Below the pieces are notes generated by a model. It saw only the letters and a program-made list of their open reading frames with translations, was not told where the DNA came from and made no database searches. This document shows positions 48,033 through 57,730 of a stretch of DNA of 64,000 bases, piece by piece. The translations under genes were made by a program, and so were the position numbers. Position 1 is the first letter of the stretch, and the number at the start of each line of letters is the position of its first letter. Origin of the DNA: Anadara kagoshimensis (taxonomy: Eukaryota > Mollusca > Bivalvia > Arcoida > Arcidae); contig CM037870.1 of assembly GCA_021292105.1 (NCBI GenBank), positions 14,789,234 through 14,853,233 on the forward strand, in the 5' to 3' direction.

Positions 48033-50390
48033 TGTGCAACTTACATTCATTGATGCGTCAATGACAACATTGATTAACTTCTCTCTCTTGTGATGTAACT
48101 TACATTAATTGGTGTGTTAATGACACCATTGTTGAATCCGAACACAAACGGTGATCCAAATATACACGACGACACAGCTAGCAATAACTGACATGTTACA
48201 CCCTTAAATAAAACCAGAATGTTGTTAACATTGTAAATGCAATTATGATTATATTATACTCTGTAAGTGTTATTTGTCACTTTTGAAACCCGTTTTTAGT
48301 GTTTCTTTTGATAAGCCACGTTTTCCAACTTATGTTTTGGGATCATGGAAACCAAATAGCAAGTAGCATACAGACGTAAACCGAGAATAAGCATCCCGTT
48401 TAAAATCGGGTTGTTAATTTGTCTAAATCATCCTTATTATAAATACTTTGCTTGCAAGTTATTTACGGACGGTGATTACGACTCATATTTATCGGCATTT
48501 AATATTGCTTCATTTAAGTCCTAAGGCTTGGAAGAGATACAGGGCAAAACCGTTTTATTTAAAACTAATAACTTGAACGGACCACAGTTTCCCTTAACAT
48601 AAATACAATTTTTGGCAATATTTCGTAGTACTTAAAATAATAAGTTTCCATATAGAATATAGAATTAGTATATATGTGGAAGCGCGTGGCCTATTGGTTA
48701 AGGCGTTGAACTCATGATTCGAAGGTCGTGGGTTCGATCCTTGGACCGGGCGATGTGCTGTGTCCTTGAGCAAGACACTTAATTTCACGTTGTTCCAGTT
48801 CACTCAGCTGAAAAATAAATGAGTACCAGCAAAATGCTGGGGGTTAACCCTGCGATGGACCGGCGTCCCATTCAGGGGAGAGTCTTGTACCCTCAGTGGC
48901 TTAACTCCACGGAAACCGGGATCAGCTCCGGCCTGATGGGCCTAATGGCTCGAGACAGACTTTAACTTAACTAACATAGATGTTCAGATTTTAATTTTGC
49001 TAGATTGAAATTAAGGAAAATTCTAGTTAAGAAATGGTTGTGAAACTTAGTGCTGTCACATCAGTGCCAAATACCATCACATCTCTGTGTCTAAAATAAG
49101 ATGTGACTTTGATAACTTGACTTTTGACCTATTCACGTAAACAGAGTACTATACATTTGTTTTAAGTTTGAACAAAATCCATCCATAGCTGTTAAAGCGG
49201 CCACGATTTTACATCGACAGACAGACATGTGGACATAACGATTCCTAAACCTCTAAATTAGGTTCGCTCTGTGTATTAATAATACCCGGTATTGCTTAAA
49301 TGATTCAATCGAGACACGATGGCTTACGAATAAGTATTTACATGAAGTGCGTCAACAATTATTGTTTTGGCTTGGCTGAATGAAAATGAATGAAGAAAAT
49401 GTAAGCAAAAATCAAACACAAAGACACTGGCCAATGCCAAAATCATAAACTTCAAAAACAAAGCAAACATTAAAGTCTCTAGGAAGCGAAACCTGGTGCT
49501 CCGGAAAGGTAAGAACCTCCTGTAAAGCCAGATACACCCGCCACGCGTGAAATCTGAGAATTAAGAAGAAATGGGACACGGAACTTTACTGCAACTAGAG
49601 GACGGCAAGTATATCGATGATAATTTTTGGATACAGAAAAATTCTAATACTAATCTACAATAGTTTGATGACGGCCATAAACATTTTGAGGGTTTGTTGA
49701 TAAGTCAAGGATTACAATATAAGAACAAACATTCCTTTGATCACCAAGGGATCACTTGATCGGGTAATGAATCTTCATTTTCTGTCTCTACCTTTGTTAT
49801 AGAGCAGTGGTTCTACTTATTCCTGACAACGTGTTTGCTGTTTTTATAAAGATGCTCATATGGTTATCTCCTATATTGCTAAACTCTAAGAATTACAACC
49901 ATTTTTTTGCCCACAAGGCAGAATAGCACTTGGAGGGAAAATACAGACACTTAAAGCAGAATAATGAGTTCTAGTCGAATCGAAAAGTTGCATTTTTGAG
50001 TACGTAAAGTTCAGACCTGTCAAAATTTTGATATTGAACTAACGAAAAGGTGTTCAAGCACGGCTGCTGATTGGCCGATATATAAACAACTAGTGATCGA
50101 AAAATTACCGAAAGATGGACAACAGCTGCCGAAATACTGTCGGGATAAAGCTATTAAGAGACCGTGATGAGCTGTCGAATCAGCATTTATTCTTTAGCTT
50201 TCGAGAGGTATGTACTCTGTATGTGGTAGATGAATTATTTCCATAAACAAACCTTTCCTGGATCACGTTCCTTCTCATCAATTTCGGGAAATAAATCCCC
50301 ATTTGCTGTCTCAACCTCATTTATGGAGCCATTATTCTGTATCTTGCCGACCACGTGTTTTGCTGTTTTTAAAAGGGGTTCATCCTCCAT
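34828..50390 (-). CDS. Facilitative glucose transporter (SLC2/GLUT family), 12 exons
   Basis: Twelve exons join in phase to about 529 aa, the usual GLUT length. This is a plasma-membrane uniporter family with 12 transmembrane helices. Visible hallmarks are GFNNGVINTP in TM1 (68-77), the sequon NVT (86-88) where GLUT1 is N-glycosylated, NRYGRK (129-134), VGRMVVG (about 165-171), PETPR (249-253), QQFCGIN (324-330), STSIF (336-340), DRLGRR (373-378), SIPW with W432, W456 (equivalent to GLUT1 W388 and W412 by spacing), and PETKG (503-507). Two departures stand out. HLS (321-323) replaces the QLS of class I GLUTs, and GTGSIPW replaces GPGPIPW. Substrate preference therefore cannot be assigned. An upstream in-frame stop confirms ATG 50390-50388. 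Intron 6 appears to be GC-AG. The family is certain. The orthologue is not. Confidence 0.92.
37125..38845. mobile_element. 1.7-kb non-autonomous DNA transposon-like element
   Basis: The ends CAGCTCAAGTGGATACGTGA and its exact inverse are flanked by TA on both sides, as expected for Tc1/mariner-type insertion. CCGCGGT/CCACCGCGG motifs cluster just inside both ends. No transposase reading frame is visible inside. Confidence 0.75.
38273..38400 (+). mobile_element. SINE S1 head within the TIR element
   Basis: GAGGCCTCAGTGGCCGAATT (A-box region) and AAGGTTCGAATCGAC (B box). Confidence 0.6.
40338..40465 (-). CDS. GLUT exon 11 (428-470), TM10-TM11
   Basis: TTTCAG|GTTCCAT to TTGCAG|GTAAAT, with SIPWFFVAELFSQRARP and HWLSN. 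Confidence 0.92.
40751..40826 (-). CDS. GLUT exon 10 (403-427), TM9-TM10
   Basis: TTTCAG|TCCAGT to AACAG|GTAAGA, encoding SSHQWLTYVCVVTVIVY and ending FAIGT. A degenerate duplicate lies 90 bp upstream on the minus strand. Confidence 0.8.
40880..40947 (-). pseudogene. Degenerate duplicate of GLUT exon 10
   Basis: The minus strand reads ATATTTTCAG|TCCAGT then CTATGTGTCGTCACAGTTAT, nearly identical to exon 10 and its acceptor. It has diverged after VIVYS, and the TM10 half and donor are missing. Confidence 0.65.
41401..41613 (-). CDS. GLUT exon 9 (332-402), TM7-TM9
   Basis: TTGTAG|GTTGTAT to CAA|GTAAGT, with YYSTSIFENVG and MDRLGRRTLF. Confidence 0.92.
41648..41905 (+). mobile_element. SINE S3-like
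   Basis: The tRNA-like head GGTGGCTCTGTAGTAAAGTG has a B box GGTTTCGAACCC. The body TGACTCAATGAGCTAGCACA matches the S3 at 33601. Confidence 0.6.
42660..42758 (-). CDS. GLUT exon 8 (299-331), TM7
   Basis: CTTTCAG|TTTTTATT to GCA|GTAAGT, with DLFRKPGLRTP and HLSQQFCGINA. The acceptor 18 bases downstream (TTTTTAG) breaks the frame and is rejected. Confidence 0.88.
43008..43245. mobile_element. Short repeat with C/G-rich inverted ends
   Basis: ATACCCCCGCTT at the left and AGCGGGGGGTAT near 43195-43207 are inverted. Between them is a GTCCGTCCGTGTGTCTGTCC stretch. This type of repeat is common in invertebrate genomes. Confidence 0.5.
43250..43694. mobile_element. Foldback element with long (about 95 bp) inverted ends
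   Basis: CTGAAGTACGTTACTTATTC at the left and GAATAAGTAACGTACTTCAG at the right extend as near-identical inverted arms of about 95 bp, each holding three TTATTCAACATT-type repeats. A further inner pair (GATTAAATGTCAC at about 43387 against GTGACATTTAATC at about 43542) makes most of the element self-complementary. Confidence 0.85.
43712..43850 (-). mobile_element. SINE S1
   Basis: GGCGGTCAGTTCAGGAATGG and CACACTAGAATGTACC with a B box AGGTTCAAATCC on the minus strand. It lies immediately beside the foldback element. Confidence 0.6.
43897..43988 (-). CDS. GLUT exon 7 (268-298), central cytosolic loop
   Basis: TTTTCAG|CTTTATAC to AAAAG|GTAAAA, encoding LYWLRGKNANVEDELWEM and a Lys/Glu-rich linker. 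Confidence 0.85.
44735..44955 (-). mobile_element. tRNA-derived SINE (S4-like)
   Basis: The minus strand starts GGAGACGTGTTGCATAGTAG with a B box GGGTTCGAGACC. The 3' part has AATGGACTGACATTCCATCC, related to the S4 at 48672. Confidence 0.55.
45139..45246 (-). CDS. GLUT exon 6 (232-267), TM6 and PETPR
   Basis: ATCAG|GTTTTAC to GAGAAG|GCAGGT. The donor is GC, chosen because only it keeps the frame into exon 7. Confidence 0.85.
45345..45810 (+). mobile_element. SINE S1 head split by a hAT-like MITE
   Basis: The S1 head GAACCTCCGTGGCTAAGTGG ends at about 45378 and resumes at about 45777 (GCACGCTTACAGATTGCAGT). The intervening 399 bp starts AGGGATTTTTCTG and ends CAGAAAAATCCCT. The ends resemble hAT-type CAGGG termini. 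The flanking duplication (GTGCAAGC/TGCACGC) is imperfect. Confidence 0.6.
45818..46135 (+). repeat. R1 repeat, near full length
   Basis: CAAACATACTAATCCATATC through GGAAGTGAGGCCAGGTGCTC, CACGTGTGTAATC and TGTGATGACGGCCATAAAAC. This is the best-preserved copy with the 32.4-kb one. Confidence 0.7.
46428..46598 (-). CDS. GLUT exon 5 (175-231), TM4-TM5
   Basis: TTTTAG|GTATAAG to TTGG|GTGAAT, with PLYLSEIAPVKLRG and LGTTDLWQYAL. Confidence 0.92.
46936..47060 (-). CDS. GLUT exon 4 (133-174), TM3 to start of TM4
   Basis: GTTTCAG|AAAAGG to GCAG|GTATAC, encoding LMLRNSVLAVFAGG and IVGRMVVGVSA. Confidence 0.9.
47422..47582 (-). CDS. GLUT exon 3 (80-133), extracellular loop and TM2
   Basis: TTTCAG|GTTCTT to GGAAG|GTATAT, with the sequon NVT, SIYAIGGMFGG and NRYGR. 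Confidence 0.9.
47976..48028. repeat. (CT)n microsatellite, transporter intron 2
   Basis: CCCCCCC followed by about 24 CT units. Confidence 0.95.
48104..48202 (-). CDS. GLUT exon 2 (47-79), TM1
   Basis: TTTAAG|GGTGTA to AAT|GTAAGT, with the family TM1 signature FGFNNGVINTP. Confidence 0.9.
48672..48975 (+). mobile_element. tRNA-derived SINE S4, near full length
   Basis: The A box is GTGGCCTATTGGTTAAGGCG and the B box GGGTTCGATCCTTGG. Then come TTGAGCAAGACACTTAATTT and CGATGGACCGGCGTCCCATT, motifs familiar from invertebrate SINEs. Confidence 0.75.
49400..49725 (+). repeat. R1 repeat, diverged, transporter intron 1
   Basis: CTGGTGCTCCGGAAAGGTAA, ACACCCGCCACGCGTG, TTTGATGACGGCCATAAACA. Confidence 0.6.
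50009..50222. mobile_element. MITE-A, transporter intron 1
   Basis: The left end is TTCAGACCTGTCAAAATTTT and the right end GCTTTCGAGAGGTATGTAC. Confidence 0.55.
50253..50390 (-). CDS. GLUT exon 1 (residues 1-46)
   Basis: A cytosolic acidic N-terminus, MEDEPLLKTAKHVVGK..., with donor AAAG|GTTTGT in phase 0. An in-frame TAA lies six codons upstream of the ATG. Confidence 0.8.
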
Positions 50391-52274
50391 TATAGCCAAG
50401 TCGTCTTATTCTGTATGTGTTATGATATCAAATTTTACTATATCAGTGTAAATATAGATTAAGGTGCAATATATATGACTATAAATATGATTGGTGTCTT
50501 CTTACATGCACATCTATTTTCTTCTTTAATTTTATGCATGACGGAATTAGCTAGCTTAACAGGAGCTGCTTACTCTTCCAGAGCACCCGGTCTCACTTCC
50601 TTTTATGTGTAACCGTTCTCTCTGGCTTTTGCGATTGTTTTTTTGGGCATTGACCGGTATTCTTGTTTAATTCTTTGCTTTTAGAAAGGTGTTCGAATAC
50701 GTTCTTATGTCGGCTAGTGAATTTTCTAGTCATTGTTGTATGTTACTCCTGAAGCTTGGACGGAAAAATTATTACTGTTGGTATGACTTTGTAAATGTGT
50801 TTCGATCGCTTTGACGAATTCTTCACAATGTCTGCCATTTTTAAATGCGACGACAAAAAGTAATCACTTTAGTTTTTTTCTAGAACGGAAAAGGCCGGTT
50901 TTTGGAATGGTCATCCAGAAATCTTGCCATCGAATAGAATATGTGCATGTAAAAAACTCAGTTGATTTGTATAATCCCGTTTGTGTTGTAATCCATATGC
51001 ATTGTGATTACATGTATTTATTGTTGTGTAGCTGTCATAATGAAGTCCGTTTAAAATGTTGCATTATGCTATATGTTTCCCTATGAATAAACCAAATCCG
51101 GAACATGAAGCTATTTAATTGTTAATCTACAAAGATGTAACCCATACTAACCCATAATTTATGATGTGTTGTTTGTTAATCTTAGTTGTTATAATACATA
51201 ATTATAATAAATATAGTACCAGTAATTGACCCATGTCTACTTTTATCGCATAGGCCACATTCGTGTTGTGAATATACAGTACTTATATACTATTTATTCA
51301 TAAATTTGCACATGGAAAATCCACTATTACATCTATTATTTTCTATTATTTTATTATCATATATTATCATCATATTATTTTCTAGCAAACTTAAAAGAAG
51401 ATCAAATCATATTACAAATTGTGATTACCTAATGGGATATTTTTTTCTGAAGGTGACTTTAAAATCTTAATATGGAGTGATTTTTAACAAATATTTCTTA
51501 AGTTATCCCTTGTGCACCTTATTCTTTCACAAGACACATTATCATCTTTGCGGAATTAGGAATTTATTTCAATTGCCTGATAAGATTTGAAATGTTATGA
51601 AATGTTTTAGTGTAAACTTTCGACAGGCCTGTACTGTAATTCAAGTGCTGCCTTTTCAATGAAAACGGATTTTTTTCATCAATCGTGTCTTCCCTGGTGG
51701 ATGTTTGTGTTTGGATTTTGATTTGGAAATTGGTTAGTATTTTTATTTTTGATTGAATTAGCCACCATATATCCTAGTGCAATCGGTGTTTATTAAACAG
51801 TTTGTTATTTCGTAATCTGATTTGAGACAACAAAATGGTTACACGTGACCATTTGATCTCGCATAATATACTATACCACGGATTTCTGAAGATTTGGTGT
51901 TTATCATCGATTTTTTTTGACGTTCTCGCGTAAAATGATTATGACGTCATCAATTTGGTGCACGCAAGTGGTTGTTTCTCTAGCAGAATGTTATTTTTTC
52001 ATAGAATCGTGACAGAAACAAATGTTAGCATGTCTTAGTGTAAAGTACTGCTTTATTTATAAAAACAAACATACTAATCCATGTCCAAATCACAAATCGA
52101 AATTCCAAAGAAAATTTGAAATTTTGAAAACTAGGATATAATGTCACTGGTTTCAGATTCATAAGAAATAGCAACTCTGTACAAAAGTACTTGAACCACG
52201 CCATTTGCTTGTCACATTATCTAGTGACATCATTAGCATTAAAATTTTATTTTGTATTTAGTCCTTGTCCACAC

Positions 52275-52454
52275 AACATTTACCTGTCCGTCTGAACTAT
52301 CATTAGGAATATTCACATAGGAGGGTCTATCCAATACGTAGCGTTAGGATTTGTAGTTAATAACATATACACATTGCCCATGATTAGTGTTCAAATCATT
52401 TAGTCAAAATGTTCACGCGTGACCCCTATTACTAGTTTTTAAATTGACTCGTCC

Positions 52455-52520
<66 letters not shown>

Positions 52521-52552
52521 AATTTTAGGTCAACCGAACAGGTCAATGTTGC
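52275..52552. mobile_element. MITE-B with internal (TA)n
   Basis: The ends TACCTGTCCGTCTGAACTAT and AGGTCAACCGAACAGGTCAA are inverted. (TA)n occupies 52457-52517. Confidence 0.65.
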
Positions 52553-52581
52553 TTGCCTATACAATGTATTGTCTCTAAAGA

Positions 52582-52760
52582 CGTGGAGGTTCTTTGGACA
52601 AGTGGTCTAAAACGGGGGCTTACGGATCATAGCGCCTCTCAACGCTTAGGTTCGAATCGCACTCAGGCAGATCCTAGTGTGAGAAAGTTTATAAGTTCAA
52701 TTAACGAAGGTCGGTGGTTTACCTAACACTGCAATCTTAGTTGGTACATAAGATTGTCAT
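52582..52760 (+). mobile_element. SINE S1, 3' flank of copy 4
   Basis: GGACAAGTGGTCTAAAACGG, TTACGGATCATAGCGCCTCT, B box AGGTTCGAATCGC. It is orthologous to the insertions after copies 1 and 2. Confidence 0.75.
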
Positions 52761-52973
52761 TCATTTGCAGATAAATATGTTATAGAAAAATATTAAAAGG
52801 TGAAAACACTGCAATCTATGAAAGTTCTATCAAATCCTTGATAAAAGAACTTTAAGGATATATTTATATGATTTCAAGTAATAAAAATATTGACAAAAAT
52901 ATCACAATATATACAGTATAAAATTTCCTTATATCATCTCAAAAATTCGTTATATGGGTTTCACCGTTCCATT

Positions 52974-55069
52974 TTAATGGTTTCTGATTGGTGGTAGACG
53001 TAATTGAGATTGTCCACGTAAAGACTTTGCACCAGAATTAAATTGTTCATCCATAGCAGAAGACAACATTCTTTCTTCAATATTTTCTAACAGTGTCTTT
53101 CTACTTTTACTCACAGAATGGTCTGCAAATTTTGTAGAACTTTTACTTAGACTATCGCATGAATCACGACAAATGTTTGCAGTGGATGGAATTCCACGTT
53201 GGAATCTCTCAGCAGACGTTCCATTAGTTTCCTTGGACATTTTTGAAGCAATTAATCCAATTTCTTTGCCTTTTGGAGTTCGCAATTTTCTTCCTCTCCG
53301 GTTACTCTTATATTTCGGCGACTCTGGCAGATGGGGTACGATTTCGATGATTTCATTTTTCTTCCCTTCAGAACGTTGTGAGGAATTGCAGGGTACATCG
53401 TCCGACAACTTGGTTCTTCTCTCCAATTTCTTTGGTACGGTAACCGATACTGAGCTCCTGTTACTTAATGTACTATTAACATTTACAGCCAAACTATCGT
53501 TGTTACTTTTGTCTTGCTTCTCTGATTTATATGATTTGCATCTCTCTGACCTTGACCTAGCTCGTTTAGTAGGACTTGATGTCGGTGTTATAGGTGGAAG
53601 CAGAATAACATTTCTTGATTTCTTTGTGATGACCTTGTCATCTTCTAGAAAATTTAGACTTCCATTGCTTTTAGCTTTGCCTTTAGTTTTTAATGTTTCT
53701 TTTGTTCTACTGTTTTCTTTTTCTTTCACAGTAATGTTGTCATGGTGACTGTTTTCAGGCTTGCCCTCATTAACTTCAGGATTATCATATGCATCATCTT
53801 CATCATCCGACCATGGCATATATTCACCAATGACTTGGGAAATTATATTATCATTACGTGTCGGTTCTCTGGACACATCTATGCGTAGGTCCTGGACAAT
53901 TATGGTATCATGAAGAGACGGTTCTATCGAAACATCCTTGTTTTTGTCTAGAAAACTTTGACATCCATTGCTTTTAACTTTTTCTTTGGTTGTTAATGTT
54001 TCTTTTGTTCTATTGTTTTCTTTTTCTCTCACAGTAATGTAGTCATGGTGACTGTTTTCAGGCTTGTCCTTATTAACTTCTGGATTATCATATGCATCAT
54101 CTTCATCATCGGACCATGGCATATATTCACCAATGACTTGAGAAATTATATGATCATAAGGTGTCGGTTCTCTGGACACGTCCTTGTTTTGGCCCCAGAC
54201 ATTGAAATGATCATAAGGCATTGGTTCTCGTGACACAACCGTGGTTTGATCTAGAGGAATTTCATGACCATAAGGAGCCGGTTCTCTTGACACGACTTTT
54301 CTTTGCTGCATTTCTTTCAAGTAGTTAACAGAAATGGGTATCAAAGATTGTCGTTGTTTTTGAGACTCATAACGGAACTTATTAAATGTTTTTGTTTGTG
54401 GCATCGTAAAATCTCTGGTTATATCGTTCCTCGAAACAGGGATTTGTCTGTCTATGTTAGATTTATCACGGTCTGCTTTGGCTTTATTATCGAATGCATC
54501 AGAAATTGTAGGCTCAGATCCAAAGTGTTTTCTCTTTCTCTGAATTACATCACGTTTTGATTGTCCCTCTTTTAAATTAATACGTGGCGAAGGCACATTA
54601 CTGTTTGGTTGTTTTCTTGGTGTTTGTATCTTGTAGTCCACATTTTCTCTGATAAACAACGGTATCTTTGTTTTACCTTTAACTGGCACTGGTTTTGCAT
54701 GCACCCTTATATTGTCCAAGAGAGAATTTGATAGCTTTGTGGAGCCAAATCTGTTCAAAGCTGCATGTTTAATAGGACAAGATGGGGGCCTTCGGACAAC
54801 CTTTGCATCACTCACTGGTTGACCTCTTTTTGTAACGCTGATGGGCACGTGGCTATTGTTATCACTTTTTGTTTCGATGCCATGTGAAGCAGCTGGTTTT
54901 ATATAGATAAAGCTTTTTTCCCCTGACGTCTTCACAAATGCATCTTTTCCCTGTTTTCGTAGGTTGTCTATTCTTTCTAAAATCGTTTTATCCACGACCA
55001 TGTTTTCCTGGTTCTTCTGGCTTTTGTCTTCATCATTACTTGTTATTTCCTTACTCTGTCTACTTGTAT
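52974..55069 (-). pseudogene. Copy 4 exon 6, part after the frameshift
   Basis: It is open from at least 55001 to the family stop, with KNQENMVVDKTILERIDNLR at its start, aligning with the other copies, and LRLPPIRNH at its end. Confidence 0.8.
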
Positions 55070-56090
55070 CTATTTTTTCTTTATCTTCACTGCTTTTTCT
55101 TGGTTTTTGTGTGTTGTTTTTCCCTTACCAACATTTACATTTGACTCCAATTGAATTGGCCTTTTTGTGCTCAGTGTAGGCATCTGACTTTTAGTCTGGA
55201 CTATTCTAACATCAGAGTTGTTATTCTCTTTCCTCTTTGACGTCTTCTCGTCAGTATTTATCTTAACTCCTGTGCTGCCATCAATTGCCATTGGATCTTC
55301 TTGTCCATTTCTGATCTCCATGACATTGCAACGTTTCATGTTTAAGCTTGTTTCATTACTATTTGCTTTTCCTTTACTTGTCCCTACTTGTTTGTTTTCA
55401 ACACCATAGTGATTCTCAATGACCTTTTGATTGATGTCCTTGAAGCCTTGTTTCTTTTCATCGTTCCAAATAACCTCTTCAGTTTGCTGATGAAAAACTT
55501 CAATATCATTTTTCTTTATATATCGTTGGCAATTATAATAAAAGTATGGATGCTTTTCTTTGAATTTCTCTACTCTCTCCTCAGAAATGTGATAAGTTGT
55601 TCTGTAAAATGGGTGTCTAAAGTAAAGTCCCGGTTTAAGTTTTTTGAATCGAAAAACTGTCCCAAATTCTTCCAAAAATTGTAAATTAAGATGTGCAATC
55701 ACGGGGGAAAAGGTTATCATAGGTACTGTCGGAGTCCATGTTTTCCTTAAAGCATTTTCTTCTTTCAATTTCGGTATAATCTCTTTAAGTAGTTTTTCCT
55801 TTCGTTTTACTGTATTTAGATCATCCACTATATCTTGTTTACGTTTTCGAACCCAATTATCACATTTGTTAACTTTGAGTGACACTGTTGCGGGTAATTG
55901 TTTGGCTTTCAACCAAAAGTCTGCTCTAAGTGTTGTTATTTTGACCTTCATCTCTTCATTGCTCTTCTTTGTTCTTTCAACTCTCAGTTCAGATTTGTGT
56001 ACAGCTATGTTAAGTTGCGCCTTACATTTCCTCATATCTTTTATTTGTTTCACATTTTGCTGGATGAGGTTTTTCAAATTCAGGAGAATC
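55070..56090 (-). CDS. Copy 4 exon 6, open part before the frameshift
   Basis: It begins TTGTAG|GATTCTC and carries the coiled coil and conserved region, then ends at a TAG reached because of the deletion near 55100. Confidence 0.8.
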
Positions 56091-56138
56091 CTACAATTTA
56101 ACAAAAGAACATCTTTAAATTGCTATCCTCTGTCTCAT

Positions 56139-56352
56139 GGCATCGATGGCCAAATGGACTTAATCGCGTGTTTACAAAACACAACACCTCTCATCCCTTA
56201 CTTCGGGTCACGATCGGGTCATATCCTACTGTGAGAAAATTTGAGTTCGCTTGACGAAAGATGGTAGCGTTTTCAAGGCAATCGGGGTGTCTGTGCTATC
56301 TCAAAACCGACCGCCTAATTACAAGTGAAGGAATATTTACTGCGGTGTAAAA
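56139..56352 (+). mobile_element. SINE S1 in copy 4 intron 5
   Basis: CATCGATGGCCAAATGGACT head. The body is in the orientation opposite to the gene, as in the other copies. Confidence 0.65.
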
Positions 56353-57104
56353 CTGCAATACTCGGTCCAACACCAATCTCTTTTTCTATAGAACAACTAT
56401 TCGATATCAACAACGCAACTTTCTTGATTAGTTTTTTTATTTGAAAATAGACCAAATAAATGAATACGGAACCCTTGTTGAGGGCAAATGTTCTTTTTTT
56501 CCAATTAACAATTGACTGTCAGTCAATTCTTATATTTACAATTTATTCTTTCTTTACGAGAGCAAAATTGCAAATTCCGTTGAATAAAATAAATTCCAAT
56601 GTTTTGAAAAAGAATTTTTAACGGCGGACGTGACCTAGACATGGAACAGCTGTTTAGAAACATTTGACGTCATGTCTGGAAGAAACAAAATAGGTCGTCA
56701 ATCTTGGATAATATTTCAAACAAATTTTATTTCAGTCAATTACATATTCATATTTTTGGTCAAGTTACAGTTATTGAAGGTAGCGCTTGTTAAAAAACAG
56801 ACTTAATAGACGATAGAGTGCTCGACATCTGGACTTGCAGATTGGTATTCCACTCGTGAGTATTGGTATTCATGCGCGATGTGAAAAACCGATGTTTATG
56901 CAAATCTTGAAAAAAAATCAAACTGGGTTCAACGTAGAGATTATTTTCTATTGTAAATATTTCTTCTTAATGTAATGGTAGCCTCGACCGCCGAACTACC
57001 GGAGCATGCTTACGGATTAATATTGTTTGTCTAGAATTAGTTATTTCTTTGTGTCTTGATAGTATGAAATTGCAAAAGTAAGTCTATGTAAAGACAAACA
57101 GATT

Positions 57105-57330
57105 TACCTGTCCGCTTGACTTTTCATTAGGAATATTCATATAGGGGACCCATTTAATACAAAGGCAGGGTTAGAATGTGTTGTTGGTACCTACACACTG
57201 CATTGTAATAGCTTACTGTTTGAAAATTTAACAACGAAATGAACAAGTGTGTCCCCTATTAATAATTGTACTCGTCCATATTTAAAATCTAAATAAATTA
57301 AAGGTCGAACAGACAGGTTAATAGTGCTTA
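57105..57330. mobile_element. MITE-B in copy 4 intron 5
   Basis: The ends TACCTGTCCGCTTGACTTTT and AAAGGTCGAACAGACAGGTT are inverted. Confidence 0.7.
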
Positions 57331-57351
57331 CATTCTATATATAATATTTTA

Positions 57352-57500
57352 CGGATGTAGCTAGCTTAACAGGAGGTGCTTACCCTTCCGGAGCACCCGG
57401 TCTCACTTCCCTGGTGGAGTTTCACGTGTCTAACCTGAATTGTCAGTTCCAAAGTTTTGACTTTGCTTATGGATTGATTATGTTCGTTTTTGATTACTTA
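57352..57500 (-). repeat. R1 repeat next to copy 4 exon 5
   Basis: The minus strand reads GGAAGTGAGACCGGGTGCTC and GGAAGGGTAAGCACCTCCTG. It ends at the exon 5 donor. Confidence 0.65.
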
Positions 57501-57501
57501 C

Positions 57502-57595
57502 TCTTTTCGACTGTCCTTCACGATTGGGTCAATATATAGACCAGCTTTTGGGGATGTGTTTAAATTATCTTCAACATCCTTTTGTTTTCCAGAAT
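57502..57595 (-). CDS. Copy 4 exon 5
   Basis: TTATAG|ATTCTGG to AAAAGA|GTAAGT, 94 bp, with AGLYIDPIVKDSRK. Confidence 0.75.
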
Positions 57596-57730
57596 CTATA
57601 AATATACATCAAATAAAGAAATAGTCATTAGAACAGCAAATCAATAGAACAACAGGTGATTTTAAAATGAAATATAAATTCAACAGAAAAGCTATGTTTT
57701 ACGTTTTATATCTTGATGGAAAGGGGCCTA

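Larger units (their letters stand above)
50400..52970. other. Intergenic region between transporter and copy 4
   Basis: It holds a minus-strand R1 (50535-50690), an isolated MITE-A end (about 51605-51640), a complete MITE-B (52275-52552) with a (TA)n tract, and a SINE S1 (52582-52760). No promoter element of the transporter is recognisable by eye. Confidence 0.55.

Noticed and set aside
53173..56234. Plus-strand open frames over copy 4 exon 6 with hydrophobic, membrane-like translations
   Set aside because: They are antisense shadows of the Lys/Glu-rich coding strand, and the same antisense pattern appears over every copy.
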